This document shows positions 55,692 to 64,000 of a stretch of DNA of 64,000 nt, in pieces (the first letter of the stretch is position 1; every line of letters begins with the position of its first letter). The stretch is taken from assembly GCF_000021945.1 (NCBI RefSeq), contig NC_011831.1, positions 62,001 through 126,000 of the forward strand, read 5' to 3'. Position numbers and translations under genes: made by a program. Below the pieces are notes generated by a model. It worked only from the letters and a program-made list of their open reading frames with translations, was not told the origin of the DNA and ran no database searches. This DNA is from Chloroflexus aggregans DSM 9485. Lineage in GTDB: Bacteria; Chloroflexota; Chloroflexia; Chloroflexales; Chloroflexaceae.

Positions 55692-56561
55692 TCAATCCTT
55701 CACCCGCGGGCGTAGTACCATAAAGGTTGCCACTAACAACACAATCAACGCCAGCGAATACAAAAACGCCATCGCACTGGCGTAGCCAATCCCGCCTTCA
55801 ACGTCGTAAATGCGGGCAGCGATGTATTTGATCACCTTGTTCTCAGAAAAATGCGAGAGCGTAATAACCGTATACAGCGCATTGATCAGCGTGGTCGTCG
55901 TCAGCGCCGGCAAGGTAATCTTCCAAAACGTCTCCCACGCCGACGCGCCATCGACGGCGGCGGCTTCGTAGACGAAGCGGTCAATTTTTTGTAATCCGGC
56001 CAGATAGATCAGAATTTGCACACCCGAAAACCACAAAATCAGAATGAACGATGTCAACAGATACTGCACCGGCTCGCGCAACAGCGCCGGCAGTTGGGCG
56101 ACAAAAGCCGTTACCGCCGCTGATGACGCCACTTGTGGCGCGGAGGTTGCCCCTTGTGCGACCAGTTCGCCGATCACCGGCCCGCTGGTGATCACGACCG
56201 GCAAAAAGAAGATGGTGCGAAAGATGCTTCTGCCCCAAAATGGCACGTTCAAAAAGAGGGCGATAATCAGCGAAAAGATTAAGATGATCGGTACCGAGAT
56301 CGCCATTTCAATCAGATATTCAATCAATAATTGCACAAAGGTCGGATCAGTAAACAGAGCGCGAGTGTAGTTTTGCCAACCCACCGCTGCTAACTCAATC
56401 CCAGTCACCGCAACTTTGACGTTGCTCAGGCTGTATTGAAAGGTTTGCGCCAGCGGCGCTGCCGTAAACAGCGTGAAGCCGATGATCCATGGCAGCAGAA
56501 AGCGATAACCTTGCAGGTTTTCGCGCAGGCGCAAGCGCCGCCATAATTCGCTCTTGCCCAT
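55692..56561 (-). CDS. Carbohydrate ABC transporter permease (MalF-type)
   Basis: About 289 residues, six membrane helices. The EAA-type loop is FVYEAAAVDGASAWETFWKITLPAL. ATG 56561 follows AAGGAG. Between two copies of an interspersed repeat, and upstream of the MalG-type gene. Which solute-binding protein it serves is unclear, as a second permease pair (61895, 60991) is encoded in the same locus. Confidence 0.9.
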   Translation of the reverse strand: MGKSELWRRLRLRENLQGYRFLLPWIIGFTLFTAAPLAQTFQYSLSNVKVAVTGIELAAVGWQNYTRALFTDPTFVQLLIEYLIEMAISVPIILIFSLIIALFLNVPFWGRSIFRTIFFLPVVITSGPVIGELVAQGATSAPQVASSAAVTAFVAQLPALLREPVQYLLTSFILILWFSGVQILIYLAGLQKIDRFVYEAAAVDGASAWETFWKITLPALTTTTLINALYTVITLSHFSENKVIKYIAARIYDVEGGIGYASAMAFLYSLALIVLLVATFMVLRPRVKD

Positions 56562-56627
56562 GCCGGTGCTCCTTGATAAGGCTAAATCACGCTCGCTCTT
56601 TCGATCCGTGTGCATACGTCCCGATCC

Positions 56628-56720
56628 GTGTATATCCGTGTCCTATTGCTGCTATCGCAGCGGATCGTTCCCGTTGAAGGGGAGATTGCTTCGGGGGCTG
56701 CGCCCTCCCTCGCAATGACA
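56628..56720. repeat. Interspersed repeat, copy B
   Basis: Second copy of the sequence described for 55508-55624, shorter in the loop between GAAGCAATC- and TCATTGCGAG-type arms. Preceded by two ATCCGTGT words. Placed between DUF5696 and MalF-type genes. Confidence 0.75.
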
Positions 56721-56746
56721 GGTTGGTATTGTCCTTGCGAGCATCA

Positions 56747-58876
56747 TCACCTCTCTAGCACCACCGCCTCGCGTGGCGGGATGGTTCTGCCGGCCAGCGT
56801 GACCGGCTGAGTGGTGTAGTTGACCACAATCCGTTTGCCGTTAGCATAGTCGGTGACGGCCACACCGGGCAGGGGCGTGGCGCGCGCGACGATGGCCGCT
56901 CCTTGCACCGGCCCCAGCACCCTAGCCAGCCGCGTATAGGCCCGTTGCACCTCGTCGCGCCATTGGCGATAGGCCGAGGTGTAAATCCAGTTCGAGCGGG
57001 TTTGCAACATCGCCGCCGTCGTTTCGTGGGTCAGCAGGAACGATGGATAAGCGCCATAATCGGCGTGGCGCAGCAGGTCTTCTTCCAGATTCGACGAGAA
57101 GTTGAGCGGCGGGCCGTAGTATGGGATATAACCGGCTAGTACGATCGGCACGAAGGGTACAGCTTGGGTGGTATAGATGTAGCCGCTATCACCGAGTGGC
57201 ATATCGTAGTAAGCACGGGTGGCCCCCCACAAATAGGTGTTGGGCCGGTAGATGGCGAAGGGGCCGTTGATCGCCAGCAGCTCTTGATAAGCTTGCAAGC
57301 TCGCTTCGCGGTTACGGCGGGTTTCTTCGCGAAAATCGCTGTAGAGTCGGAAGCCGATACCGTCGAGCGCGATGCCTAGACCGACAGGTTGGAAGGCTGC
57401 CCGCCAGGCGGTGATCCGGCGTTCGATGGCCGGCAGGGTGAGGTAGATCTGCTGCATACCGCGATGTGTACCGCGCACACTAGCCCGGTTAATCGCCATC
57501 GCTGTCTCGGCGCGGGTGTAGCCGCTCTCATCAATAATCCCGGCTTGTGGATCAACGTACAAACTCAGGGTTCCACCCTGCGCGGCAATTGTCTGGGCCA
57601 GTCGTTCCAAGTCTCCCCGGCTGCCCAGCGCTCCCTCGATCCGCAAGTCAAGCGGCAGCGGCGCGGTGGCGCCTTGCGGTTGCCAGCCGTAATAAACTAC
57701 TTCTACCCGTTTCGTGGGCAGATCGGCGAGTATGTCGGCCATCTCGGCGATGGTAGTCATCGGGATGGCCCGTTGCCAGAAGAGTACCCGCTCGCGTTCC
57801 GCCCCCAAAAACTCAACCCGCAACGGCACCTCGCCGCTAGCGGCGGTTGGCGGGTGCAAGACGCCTTGTTCGATCAGGTAGCGCTGGTATTCCCGCGCCA
57901 ATCCTACGTAATCCGCCTCGGCGCCGCTGAGGAAGCGGTAGTGCTGTACGATGTCGAAGGCGTTGGTCTGCGGCTGAATAACAGTTACTCCTGCACCGGC
58001 TCGATTGGTGGGTTGGAAGTAGCTCTCGTTGTAGATGAACAGGTTGTAGAGAAAGTTGAATTTGGTGATGATCCCTGCCGGGTGGGCCAGCAATTCGGCA
58101 AAGGCCGAGCCACGTTCAAGAATAGTGAGGAAGGCATGTTGCCCTTCACCATGTACCATCCCAAACACCGGCGCCGACAACGGGTAGGTAGGGCGGGTGT
58201 CGGGGTTGGTAGGCAATTCGCCGCGCATGCCCAGATCAGGACCGTAGTAGCGGCCATAGAACATGGTGCGGGCCGTGGTGCGTTCGGCGAAGGCGATCAG
58301 GCTGCCGCTGCCGTCGGGAATGAGCATATACCCCGGCGTGGCGGCTTCGCGGGTCGCGCCAAAGAAGGGGTAGAGGTGTAATTGGGCCAATCGGAAGTTG
58401 CCCGCTTCGCTGATCCCGCTGAACGGTACCGCCACCCGAACCCCTGTCGGTGTGAGTGTGACCTGTACCGTCACGGTGATGGCCGGTTCGGTAAAGGTGA
58501 CTTGCCCGCTAAACCCATCATTGAGCAGTGTAATCTCAATCCGATGATCGGCATTGGTGATCGATGCCCGCCGAGTATTGGTGCGCGCATCCATATACTC
58601 GATGCTGATCCCGCTACGTGCAAAGGCCGTCCACGTCCGGTTGAGCCGGTCGTCCGGTGTGACCTCATCGAGGTTCGATGACCAGAGATGCCCGCTGCGC
58701 CGGTCGAGCACCTTAAACGCCAGCGTTTCCCGGTTGAGATACAGCTCGAAACCGGCGTTGGCCGCCACCCGCTCGTAGCCGGCGGGGATGGCGGCGTCGC
58801 TCACGGCTTGGCTCGTGGCCGGCGCAGTTGCCAGCAATATTGCTACGATCAGGATGATGAATGGATACGCTTTCAC
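56747..58876 (-). CDS. Secreted DUF5696 family protein
   Basis: About 709 residues. GTG start at 58876 gives the signal peptide KAYPFIILIVAILLATAPATSQA; a longer frame from TTG 58900 is less likely. The body has GFELYLNRETLAFKVLDRRSGHLW, a beta-rich N-terminal half and a TIM-barrel-like second half (VEVVYYGWQPQG, LSLYVDPQAGIID, GIALDGIGFRLYSDF), as in glycoside hydrolase-like DUF5696 proteins. Function is not established in my knowledge. Encoded with NHL-TPR-Yip1 and permeases, which implies a part in glycan handling outside the membrane. Confidence 0.75.
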   Translation of the reverse strand: MKAYPFIILIVAILLATAPATSQAVSDAAIPAGYERVAANAGFELYLNRETLAFKVLDRRSGHLWSSNLDEVTPDDRLNRTWTAFARSGISIEYMDARTNTRRASITNADHRIEITLLNDGFSGQVTFTEPAITVTVQVTLTPTGVRVAVPFSGISEAGNFRLAQLHLYPFFGATREAATPGYMLIPDGSGSLIAFAERTTARTMFYGRYYGPDLGMRGELPTNPDTRPTYPLSAPVFGMVHGEGQHAFLTILERGSAFAELLAHPAGIITKFNFLYNLFIYNESYFQPTNRAGAGVTVIQPQTNAFDIVQHYRFLSGAEADYVGLAREYQRYLIEQGVLHPPTAASGEVPLRVEFLGAERERVLFWQRAIPMTTIAEMADILADLPTKRVEVVYYGWQPQGATAPLPLDLRIEGALGSRGDLERLAQTIAAQGGTLSLYVDPQAGIIDESGYTRAETAMAINRASVRGTHRGMQQIYLTLPAIERRITAWRAAFQPVGLGIALDGIGFRLYSDFREETRRNREASLQAYQELLAINGPFAIYRPNTYLWGATRAYYDMPLGDSGYIYTTQAVPFVPIVLAGYIPYYGPPLNFSSNLEEDLLRHADYGAYPSFLLTHETTAAMLQTRSNWIYTSAYRQWRDEVQRAYTRLARVLGPVQGAAIVARATPLPGVAVTDYANGKRIVVNYTTQPVTLAGRTIPPREAVVLER

Positions 58877-58909
58877 CCTCAGCCTCGTTGGTGGTACCAA
58901 GCAGCATTA

Positions 58910-60952
58910 TTACAGACCACGTAACCCGATCTCTTGCCAGACCGCGCTCACAAAGTCGAACAGTTGCCCAAACAGTAAGGACAAGATGTAGGCGGTCAAC
59001 GCCAGCATCGCCATCGTGAACAGCGTCTTGAGCACATTGCTCGTCGTTTCGGAAATGGTGTAGTTATGAATTTCCCGCACCATAATGAAAAGCATCAATC
59101 CAGTCCAGGCCAAGATGACCTGCTGCGAAAAGCTGACCAAAAAGACTTCGTTCAGTGTCAGCACATTCGAGGCCGCAATCACCACCGGCATGAACAGTGC
59201 ATAGGGAACGAGACTGTAGGCGCTGCCGATCACGACATCGCGCACCCGCCCTTCGCCGTCGCTGATGGTTGAAACCAGATAGTTAGCGGCGTTCCACAAG
59301 CCAAACAGCGCCACCAACAGCGCGATCTCGTTCTCGACCCGAATCTGGCCGGGATAGGCATACGGGTTGAATGGGAAGCCGATCAGGTAGAGCGAGGATA
59401 CATGCACTGCGATCACCCACAGGTAGATCAGCAGGGCAAAGCGCAGGCTGCCGCGCTGGCTGGCCTTGATGTAGTAAAAGCTATCAACCGGGTGGCGCAC
59501 GAAGCGCAGCAAGAAGATCGCGTCATCGACCAGCCGGTACCGACGCAGCCGGCGCATCCCGTCACGCAATGGCGTTAGCCAGCCGTGCCGGCGCTCGAAC
59601 CGGCGGAAGACGCTCTGCCCAAGTGCGGCCAGCGTCACCGCCACGATGAACGGGCCGAGGTACTGCTGCAACACCGCATTGCGCAGCTCCCAGAAGGCTT
59701 CCGAATAGCCGTTCCGGTCTTCGGCGTAGCGGTAAGCGGCCAGCGCAGCAGGGTAGTCTCCCGCTTTGAAATAGGCGTCGGCCAACCCCTGATAGGCCAT
59801 GATGAACGAGCCGTTGTAGTTGAGCACTTGTTCAAAGTAGGGTTTCGCTTCACGGTAGAAGCCGGCCAAATAGAGCCGCATCGCGCGATGCACGGTCTCG
59901 GCGAAGGCAGTCGTTTGGTAACGGATCAGAGCATTCTTCTCTTTGTCAAGCACATAGATTGTATCGCCGTAACGGGCAATACCGGTCGGATTAATGAGTG
60001 TACCGCGGCGTTGGTCGCCGTTGTCATGGGCATTGAACATAAACAGCAGGGTGCCGTTTTGGTCATACTCGAAGATACGCCCTTCACCGTCAACCACCAC
60101 CAGCAACCCTTCGGTATCGACATAGATGTCGCGGAACGAGGTCGATCCGTAGATGGTTGGGAAGATATTCCTCCCTGCCACCGTAAATTTGCGAATACTT
60201 TGATCGGCGAAGGTGCTGGCAGTGAGAGTGTAGAGCATTGATTGGCGATCAATGGCAAGGTTGGAAGGTGAGGCAGCTTCATTGCGTACCAGTTGAGCCA
60301 GTTGCTCTTCGCTCAGAAACATGCGCTGCAAGATCATGCGCAGCGACATCTGGGCAGTGTTGGCGGCGAAGTTGCCGATGAAGCGTCCGTCGGGGTTGAG
60401 CTGGATGACCCCTTGCACCGAGCCTTCGCTAATCACATAGAGATTTTTGCGCCGGTCAACTGCCACTTTACGCGGCAAGAAGGTGCGGTTCTTGCCGAAG
60501 AGCGGTTCGCTGGGCCGGCCAAATTGATGGCGCAACGTGCCGTCGGCGGCAAAGACCACGATCTGATTGAGGCCGGCATCGGCGACGTAGACCGTCCCTT
60601 CATCATCGACAAACACGCCGGTGGGCTTGTTCAGCACCCCTTTGCCATATTCCGCCGCCACGGCCAGCGTCGCGTCGAGCCGCACCACCCGCCCGTTGCC
60701 GGTATCGGCAAGATAGATCACGCCATCTGGCGTCACAAAGAGGTCTTCCGGTGCGTTCACCGGTAAGTTAATCTCATCCGTCGGGATGTAGGCGTCTTGG
60801 GTCATATACAGCTTACCGCCGGGACCGGGAGTCCACGTCACGTAGGGCGTGTCGGCCCGCGCCGATGGCGTGAGCAACGCCAATCCTAGCGCCAACCCGA
60901 TGATCGCGCCGATCAAAAACCCTCTTCGTTTGCGGGTACGCATCAGTGTCAT
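58910..60952 (-). CDS. NHL-repeat/TPR/Yip1 membrane protein
   Basis: About 680 residues. Signal sequence to about residue 35, then an extracytoplasmic NHL beta-propeller ([49 protein letters not shown]) to about 330, a TPR pair ([39 protein letters not shown]) near 360-420, and a C-terminal Yip1-like domain with several membrane helices from about 440 on. This domain order is unusual. Lies between a permease gene and the DUF5696 gene. Possibly senses or scaffolds transport; no function is known to me. Confidence 0.75.
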   Translation of the reverse strand: MTLMRTRKRRGFLIGAIIGLALGLALLTPSARADTPYVTWTPGPGGKLYMTQDAYIPTDEINLPVNAPEDLFVTPDGVIYLADTGNGRVVRLDATLAVAAEYGKGVLNKPTGVFVDDEGTVYVADAGLNQIVVFAADGTLRHQFGRPSEPLFGKNRTFLPRKVAVDRRKNLYVISEGSVQGVIQLNPDGRFIGNFAANTAQMSLRMILQRMFLSEEQLAQLVRNEAASPSNLAIDRQSMLYTLTASTFADQSIRKFTVAGRNIFPTIYGSTSFRDIYVDTEGLLVVVDGEGRIFEYDQNGTLLFMFNAHDNGDQRRGTLINPTGIARYGDTIYVLDKEKNALIRYQTTAFAETVHRAMRLYLAGFYREAKPYFEQVLNYNGSFIMAYQGLADAYFKAGDYPAALAAYRYAEDRNGYSEAFWELRNAVLQQYLGPFIVAVTLAALGQSVFRRFERRHGWLTPLRDGMRRLRRYRLVDDAIFLLRFVRHPVDSFYYIKASQRGSLRFALLIYLWVIAVHVSSLYLIGFPFNPYAYPGQIRVENEIALLVALFGLWNAANYLVSTISDGEGRVRDVVIGSAYSLVPYALFMPVVIAASNVLTLNEVFLVSFSQQVILAWTGLMLFIMVREIHNYTISETTSNVLKTLFTMAMLALTAYILSLLFGQLFDFVSAVWQEIGLRGL

Positions 60953-60990
60953 GCGGTTGCCTCTGCGTTGACCCACGCTCGCTGACGAGC

Positions 60991-61893
60991 TTACTTCAAC
61001 CCCGAATGCGACATCGTGCTCATCACTTGGCTCTGCAACAGGATAAAGATGATCAGATTGGGCAGAAAAACGATTAACGAAGCAGCAGCGGCCATCCCCT
61101 GGCCGGCGACCAAATTGGCTCCCGCCGTGGTTGAGGTCAGGCTGGACAGATAGAAGGCGAAGGTCTTGAGCTGTTCGTCATTGATGTACATCGCCGACGT
61201 ATCCACGTTATTCCACGAGGCCTGAAAGGCGAGAATGGCAATCGTCGCCAGTGCCGGTCTGGTTAGCGGCAAGATGATGTGCCAGTAGATTTGTAGATCG
61301 CTGGCCCCGTCAATTTGGGCGGCTTCGATCATCTCGTTGGGCAACGCATCCATAAACTGTTTGAGTAGGAACAAACCGACCGGCATAGCCAGCGTCGGCA
61401 AAATGTGTACCCAGAAGGTATTGAGCAGGCCAAGCTGCTGGATAATCAGAAAGCGCGGGATCGTCACCGCCACCGGCACAAACATAAGCGCGACGGTGTT
61501 GATCGCAAACAGCGTATTCTTGAGCCGGAATCGCTTCTTCGAGAGTGCAAACGCCGCTGTCGAGCCGACTCCCACCGAGGCCAACACGGTCAAGAGGGTT
61601 ATCATAACGCTATTGAAGAGGTAGCGGCTCACCGGTACTTCTGAGATTGACAGGCGGGCAAAGAGATCGGTAAAGTTCTTGAGCGTTGGCCGCACCACGA
61701 AAAAGCGTGGTGGATACGCAAACAACTCCTCTGGCGGCTTGAAAGCGTGCGAGAAGATAAAGACAATCGGCAGCAGCATAAAGGCTGCCAACGGAACCAG
61801 CACCAGATAAAACTTGAGCTGGCTCGGATGGAACCCGCGCGGGTTCATGCCGCTGTCACGCAGACTATAGCTCAACCAGTGTTTGCGCCTCAT
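60991..61893 (-). CDS. Carbohydrate ABC transporter permease (MalG-type), second set
   Basis: 300 residues, six membrane helices; coupling loop [30 protein letters not shown]. Its start follows one base after the stop of the MalF-type gene at 61895. The N-terminus contains a longer basic segment. Together they make a second permease pair of the locus. Confidence 0.9.
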   Translation of the reverse strand: MRRKHWLSYSLRDSGMNPRGFHPSQLKFYLVLVPLAAFMLLPIVFIFSHAFKPPEELFAYPPRFFVVRPTLKNFTDLFARLSISEVPVSRYLFNSVMITLLTVLASVGVGSTAAFALSKKRFRLKNTLFAINTVALMFVPVAVTIPRFLIIQQLGLLNTFWVHILPTLAMPVGLFLLKQFMDALPNEMIEAAQIDGASDLQIYWHIILPLTRPALATIAILAFQASWNNVDTSAMYINDEQLKTFAFYLSSLTSTTAGANLVAGQGMAAAASLIVFLPNLIIFILLQSQVMSTMSHSGLK

Positions 61894-61894
61894 C

Positions 61895-62809
61895 TCAATC
61901 CTCGCGGAACAGTTTGTTCGCCAGCCGGTTAAACAGCAACACCATCAACAACAGCACCACCGAAACGGCGGCGGCGTAACCCATTTCGTAGCGTAGAAAG
62001 CCGTAGTCTTCGATATGGTTGACAATCAGTTGGCCGGCGTATTGTGGTGTCGGGTTGCTACCTGACAGGGCAACCCCGATAGTACCGGCCTGAAACGCGC
62101 CGACAATTGCCATTACCGCGCCAAACAGCATCTGCGGCTTCATTGATGGGATGGTGATGTAGATGATCTCTTGCCAGCGACTGCTGACCCCATCGAGCGC
62201 GCCGGCTTCGTATAATTCGGGATTGATGTCGAGCATGCCGGCCAGCATGGCCAAAAAGCCGACTCCCATACTGCTCCACAAGGTGACGATGATCATAATC
62301 GTCATCAAATACTCTGGCGATTGCAGCCACTGGATCGGCGCTTGAATCAGGTTCAAGCTGAGCAGAAAACTGTTGAGGTAGCCGTTCTGATCGCCGCTAA
62401 ACAGCGTCTGCCAGACCACCGCCATCGCTACGCCGCCGGTCATCGACGGCGAGTAGAGGATAAGGGCGAAAATGGTGCGCGGCGTGCGCGGCAATTGGGC
62501 CAACATCCACGCCAGCAAAAAGGCCAGCACATAGCCCCCCGGCCCGACCAGCACCGCAAACTGGATCGTGTTGGGCAAGACGTAACGCATAAAGATGTCG
62601 TCTTGGGTCAGCAACACGATATAGTTGAGTAAGCCGTTGAATTGCGGCGGCTGGATCGAGTCGAAAAAGGTGAACGAGAGCAAGAAGGCTGCCAGCACCG
62701 GAATCGCGATAAAGATGGTGAACAGCACCGCATACGGGGCAATGAAGCCGTATGCGCTCGCCTCTTTGCGCCACTGTCTGCTTAGTTGGCTGCGCCACTC
62801 AGTTTGCAT
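61895..62809 (-). CDS. Carbohydrate ABC transporter permease (MalF-type), second set
   Basis: 304 residues with six membrane helices and the coupling loop [30 protein letters not shown]. Its ATG at 62809 overlaps the solute-binding protein gene's 3' end by 11 bp, so these genes are translationally coupled and form one transporter. Confidence 0.9.
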   Translation of the reverse strand: MQTEWRSQLSRQWRKEASAYGFIAPYAVLFTIFIAIPVLAAFLLSFTFFDSIQPPQFNGLLNYIVLLTQDDIFMRYVLPNTIQFAVLVGPGGYVLAFLLAWMLAQLPRTPRTIFALILYSPSMTGGVAMAVVWQTLFSGDQNGYLNSFLLSLNLIQAPIQWLQSPEYLMTIMIIVTLWSSMGVGFLAMLAGMLDINPELYEAGALDGVSSRWQEIIYITIPSMKPQMLFGAVMAIVGAFQAGTIGVALSGSNPTPQYAGQLIVNHIEDYGFLRYEMGYAAAVSVVLLLMVLLFNRLANKLFRED

Positions 62810-64000
62810 GCGCCATCCACTCCTTCACCGTCTCGATAGTCGGGATCGTCATCGTGCGCACCCGCTCGCCATTGCGGATGTAGCCGAACTCGGTCATCTT
62901 GCGCACGATCTCGCGGTTGATCACCGTCACCGCATTGTCGATCGCGACGCGCGGGTTAGCTCCCTGAAAGACGATCCGGTTCCAGACGTTGCTCAACTCG
63001 CGCTCTTGCATATAGCTGCCCGGCAGCTTGATCGGCTCTTGCAGCCATTGCCACTGCTGCAAAATCACGTCGCGGTGCGTCGCCGAAATCGGGGTAAAGC
63101 GAAACGCCTCGAGGTTCGCTGAATTCCACAAATATTCCAACCCAAAATTCATAATTAATTCTTGTTGGAAGGCGACCTGAGTCTCGGTTGACATCCACCA
63201 CTTGAGGAAGGCCCAGCCCTGTTGCGGCTTATCGGTGTTGGCAAACATCATCGCCGCCTGCGCCGAGCCGGTCGCATAGCGCAACTGCCTGCCATCAGGC
63301 AAGACGGTGGCTGGGTAGAGGGCGATATCCCACAACCCATCGATCTCCGGCGCCGCAGTGAGCAATTTGAGGTAGGTTTCAAAGTTCGAGATGCCGACCG
63401 GCGTTTCACCGGCGCGAAAACTGTCGTAGAAACTGGCCGTGGTCAGCGGCATGCCGTAGATGGTGAAACTCTCGGCCATAAACCGGATCGCCTGAATCGC
63501 TTCGTCCGACCCCAAGCCCGACATGCCATCGGGTGTGTAGAGCGACGCGCCGTAGTTGAAGAGGTAAGGGGCCGTGACCAGATAGCCCTTCATGCCGCCG
63601 CCGCTTGAGAGCGGCGTGTTGTAGTTCATGCCGAAACGCTGTAATTCGGGCAAAATCTCTAATACTTCATTCCACGTTTGCGGCACCGGCAAATTCAGTG
63701 TTTCCAGAATATCTTTGCGATAGAACGTCACCCAAAAATCTTGCGTTTCAGGAATGGCGTATACCGAGTCGTTAATGATGTAGCTCAAGAGCGAGCCGGG
63801 GGCATAGATGCGGATGAAGTGGTCAAAGTCAGGGAAGCTGCGCAAATCGTAGAGCGCATTGCGGATCGCCAGCTCATACGGGATGTTGGTGCTGACACCG
63901 AGCGCAATATCGGGTTGGGTGCCGGCGGCGCAGGCCAAGATCAGCTTCGATTCGTTGGGCATGATCGAAAACTTGACCTTGATCCCGCTTTGTGGTGTGA
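62799..64000 (-). CDS. Extracellular solute-binding protein, family 1 (partial at window edge)
   Basis: The 3' part of a solute-binding protein (at least 400 residues in the window). The frame stays open to base 64000, so the start and signal sequence lie beyond. It shows family-1 features: a TQPDIALGV hinge-region word, [22 protein letters not shown], and [25 protein letters not shown]. Binds an oligosaccharide for the permeases at 61895 and 60991. Only this one SBP is visible for two permease pairs. Confidence 0.92.
   Translation of the reverse strand, partial: TPQSGIKVKFSIMPNESKLILACAAGTQPDIALGVSTNIPYELAIRNALYDLRSFPDFDHFIRIYAPGSLLSYIINDSVYAIPETQDFWVTFYRKDILETLNLPVPQTWNEVLEILPELQRFGMNYNTPLSSGGGMKGYLVTAPYLFNYGASLYTPDGMSGLGSDEAIQAIRFMAESFTIYGMPLTTASFYDSFRAGETPVGISNFETYLKLLTAAPEIDGLWDIALYPATVLPDGRQLRYATGSAQAAMMFANTDKPQQGWAFLKWWMSTETQVAFQQELIMNFGLEYLWNSANLEAFRFTPISATHRDVILQQWQWLQEPIKLPGSYMQERELSNVWNRIVFQGANPRVAIDNAVTVINREIVRKMTEFGYIRNGERVRTMTIPTIETVKEWMAHAN

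Noticed and set aside
57389-58381. 330-codon open frame on the plus strand opposite the DUF5696 gene
   Set aside because: It is an antisense shadow of a high-GC coding gene, with no ribosome site and no recognisable domain, while the minus frame has a signal peptide and family blocks.

Overview
The window reads as a chromosomal segment of a filamentous anoxygenic phototroph of the Chloroflexota, most likely a Chloroflexus species. This is an inference from gene content (isocitrate lyase, PEP carboxylase, type II sulfide:quinone oxidoreductase, a Tad-like secretion gene set, Ser/Thr kinase fused to WD40 repeats, PHA-granule genes) and from the character of the proteins; no rRNA or tRNA gene was found to confirm it.

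Layout. 1-560: the 3' end region of an IS200/IS605-type (or derived non-autonomous) element that has cut off a small P-loop kinase gene. 561-5640: isocitrate lyase, MazG-like pyrophosphohydrolase, a small unknown protein, threonine dehydratase and an FtsW/RodA-type SEDS protein. 5703-10349: a sulfide module of type II SQR, a DUF1641 protein and a metallo-beta-lactamase/double-rhodanese protein, read divergently from a LysR regulator with a clear T-N11-A box between them. 10346-14218: anti-sigma and ECF sigma pair, two-domain glutaredoxin-like protein, MFS transporter and esterase. 14343-20853: two TadE-like pseudopilins, a TadG-like VWA protein and a large kelch-like exported protein. 21015-27210: PEP carboxylase, folate one-carbon genes (cyclodeaminase-like, folD), a PurD-like protein that has lost its signature residues, and a GNAT acetyltransferase. 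27368-31009: PHA phasin-like protein, PhaR, patatin and a GT4 glycosyltransferase. 32926-31058: Ser/Thr kinase with a seven-blade WD40 propeller.

33755-44724 (minus strand) is a complete glycerol/dihydroxyacetone regulon: DhaR-like regulator, glpF, dhaK, dhaL, glpK, glpA, glpB, glpC. glpC is bracketed by two unusual repeat arrays: a six-copy 29-bp hairpin repeat on its 5' side and a GC-rich 18-bp tandem repeat of about 700 bp on its 3' side. The regulator lacks the GAFTGA loop and the usual Walker B acidic pair, so it probably works with the housekeeping sigma factor. A perfect 13-5-13 palindrome sits directly upstream of its start. An acyl-CoA dehydrogenase lies beyond it.

46272 to the window end (minus strand) is a carbohydrate-utilisation locus: solute-binding protein, two permease pairs, an NHL-TPR-Yip1 membrane protein, a DUF5696 secreted protein, a lipoprotein and a cytoplasmic paralogue of the Glycoamylase/GH144 (beta-1,2-glucanase) fold, a LacI regulator, a GH35-like enzyme and a GH3 beta-glucosidase. 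The simplest reading is outside cleavage by the lipoprotein, ABC import, and inside cleavage by the second GH144-like enzyme plus GH3 and GH35, under LacI control. A beta-1,2-glucan substrate is a hypothesis from the family only. This locus, with its NHL-TPR-Yip1 and DUF5696 proteins of unknown role, is the best candidate here for an undescribed system.
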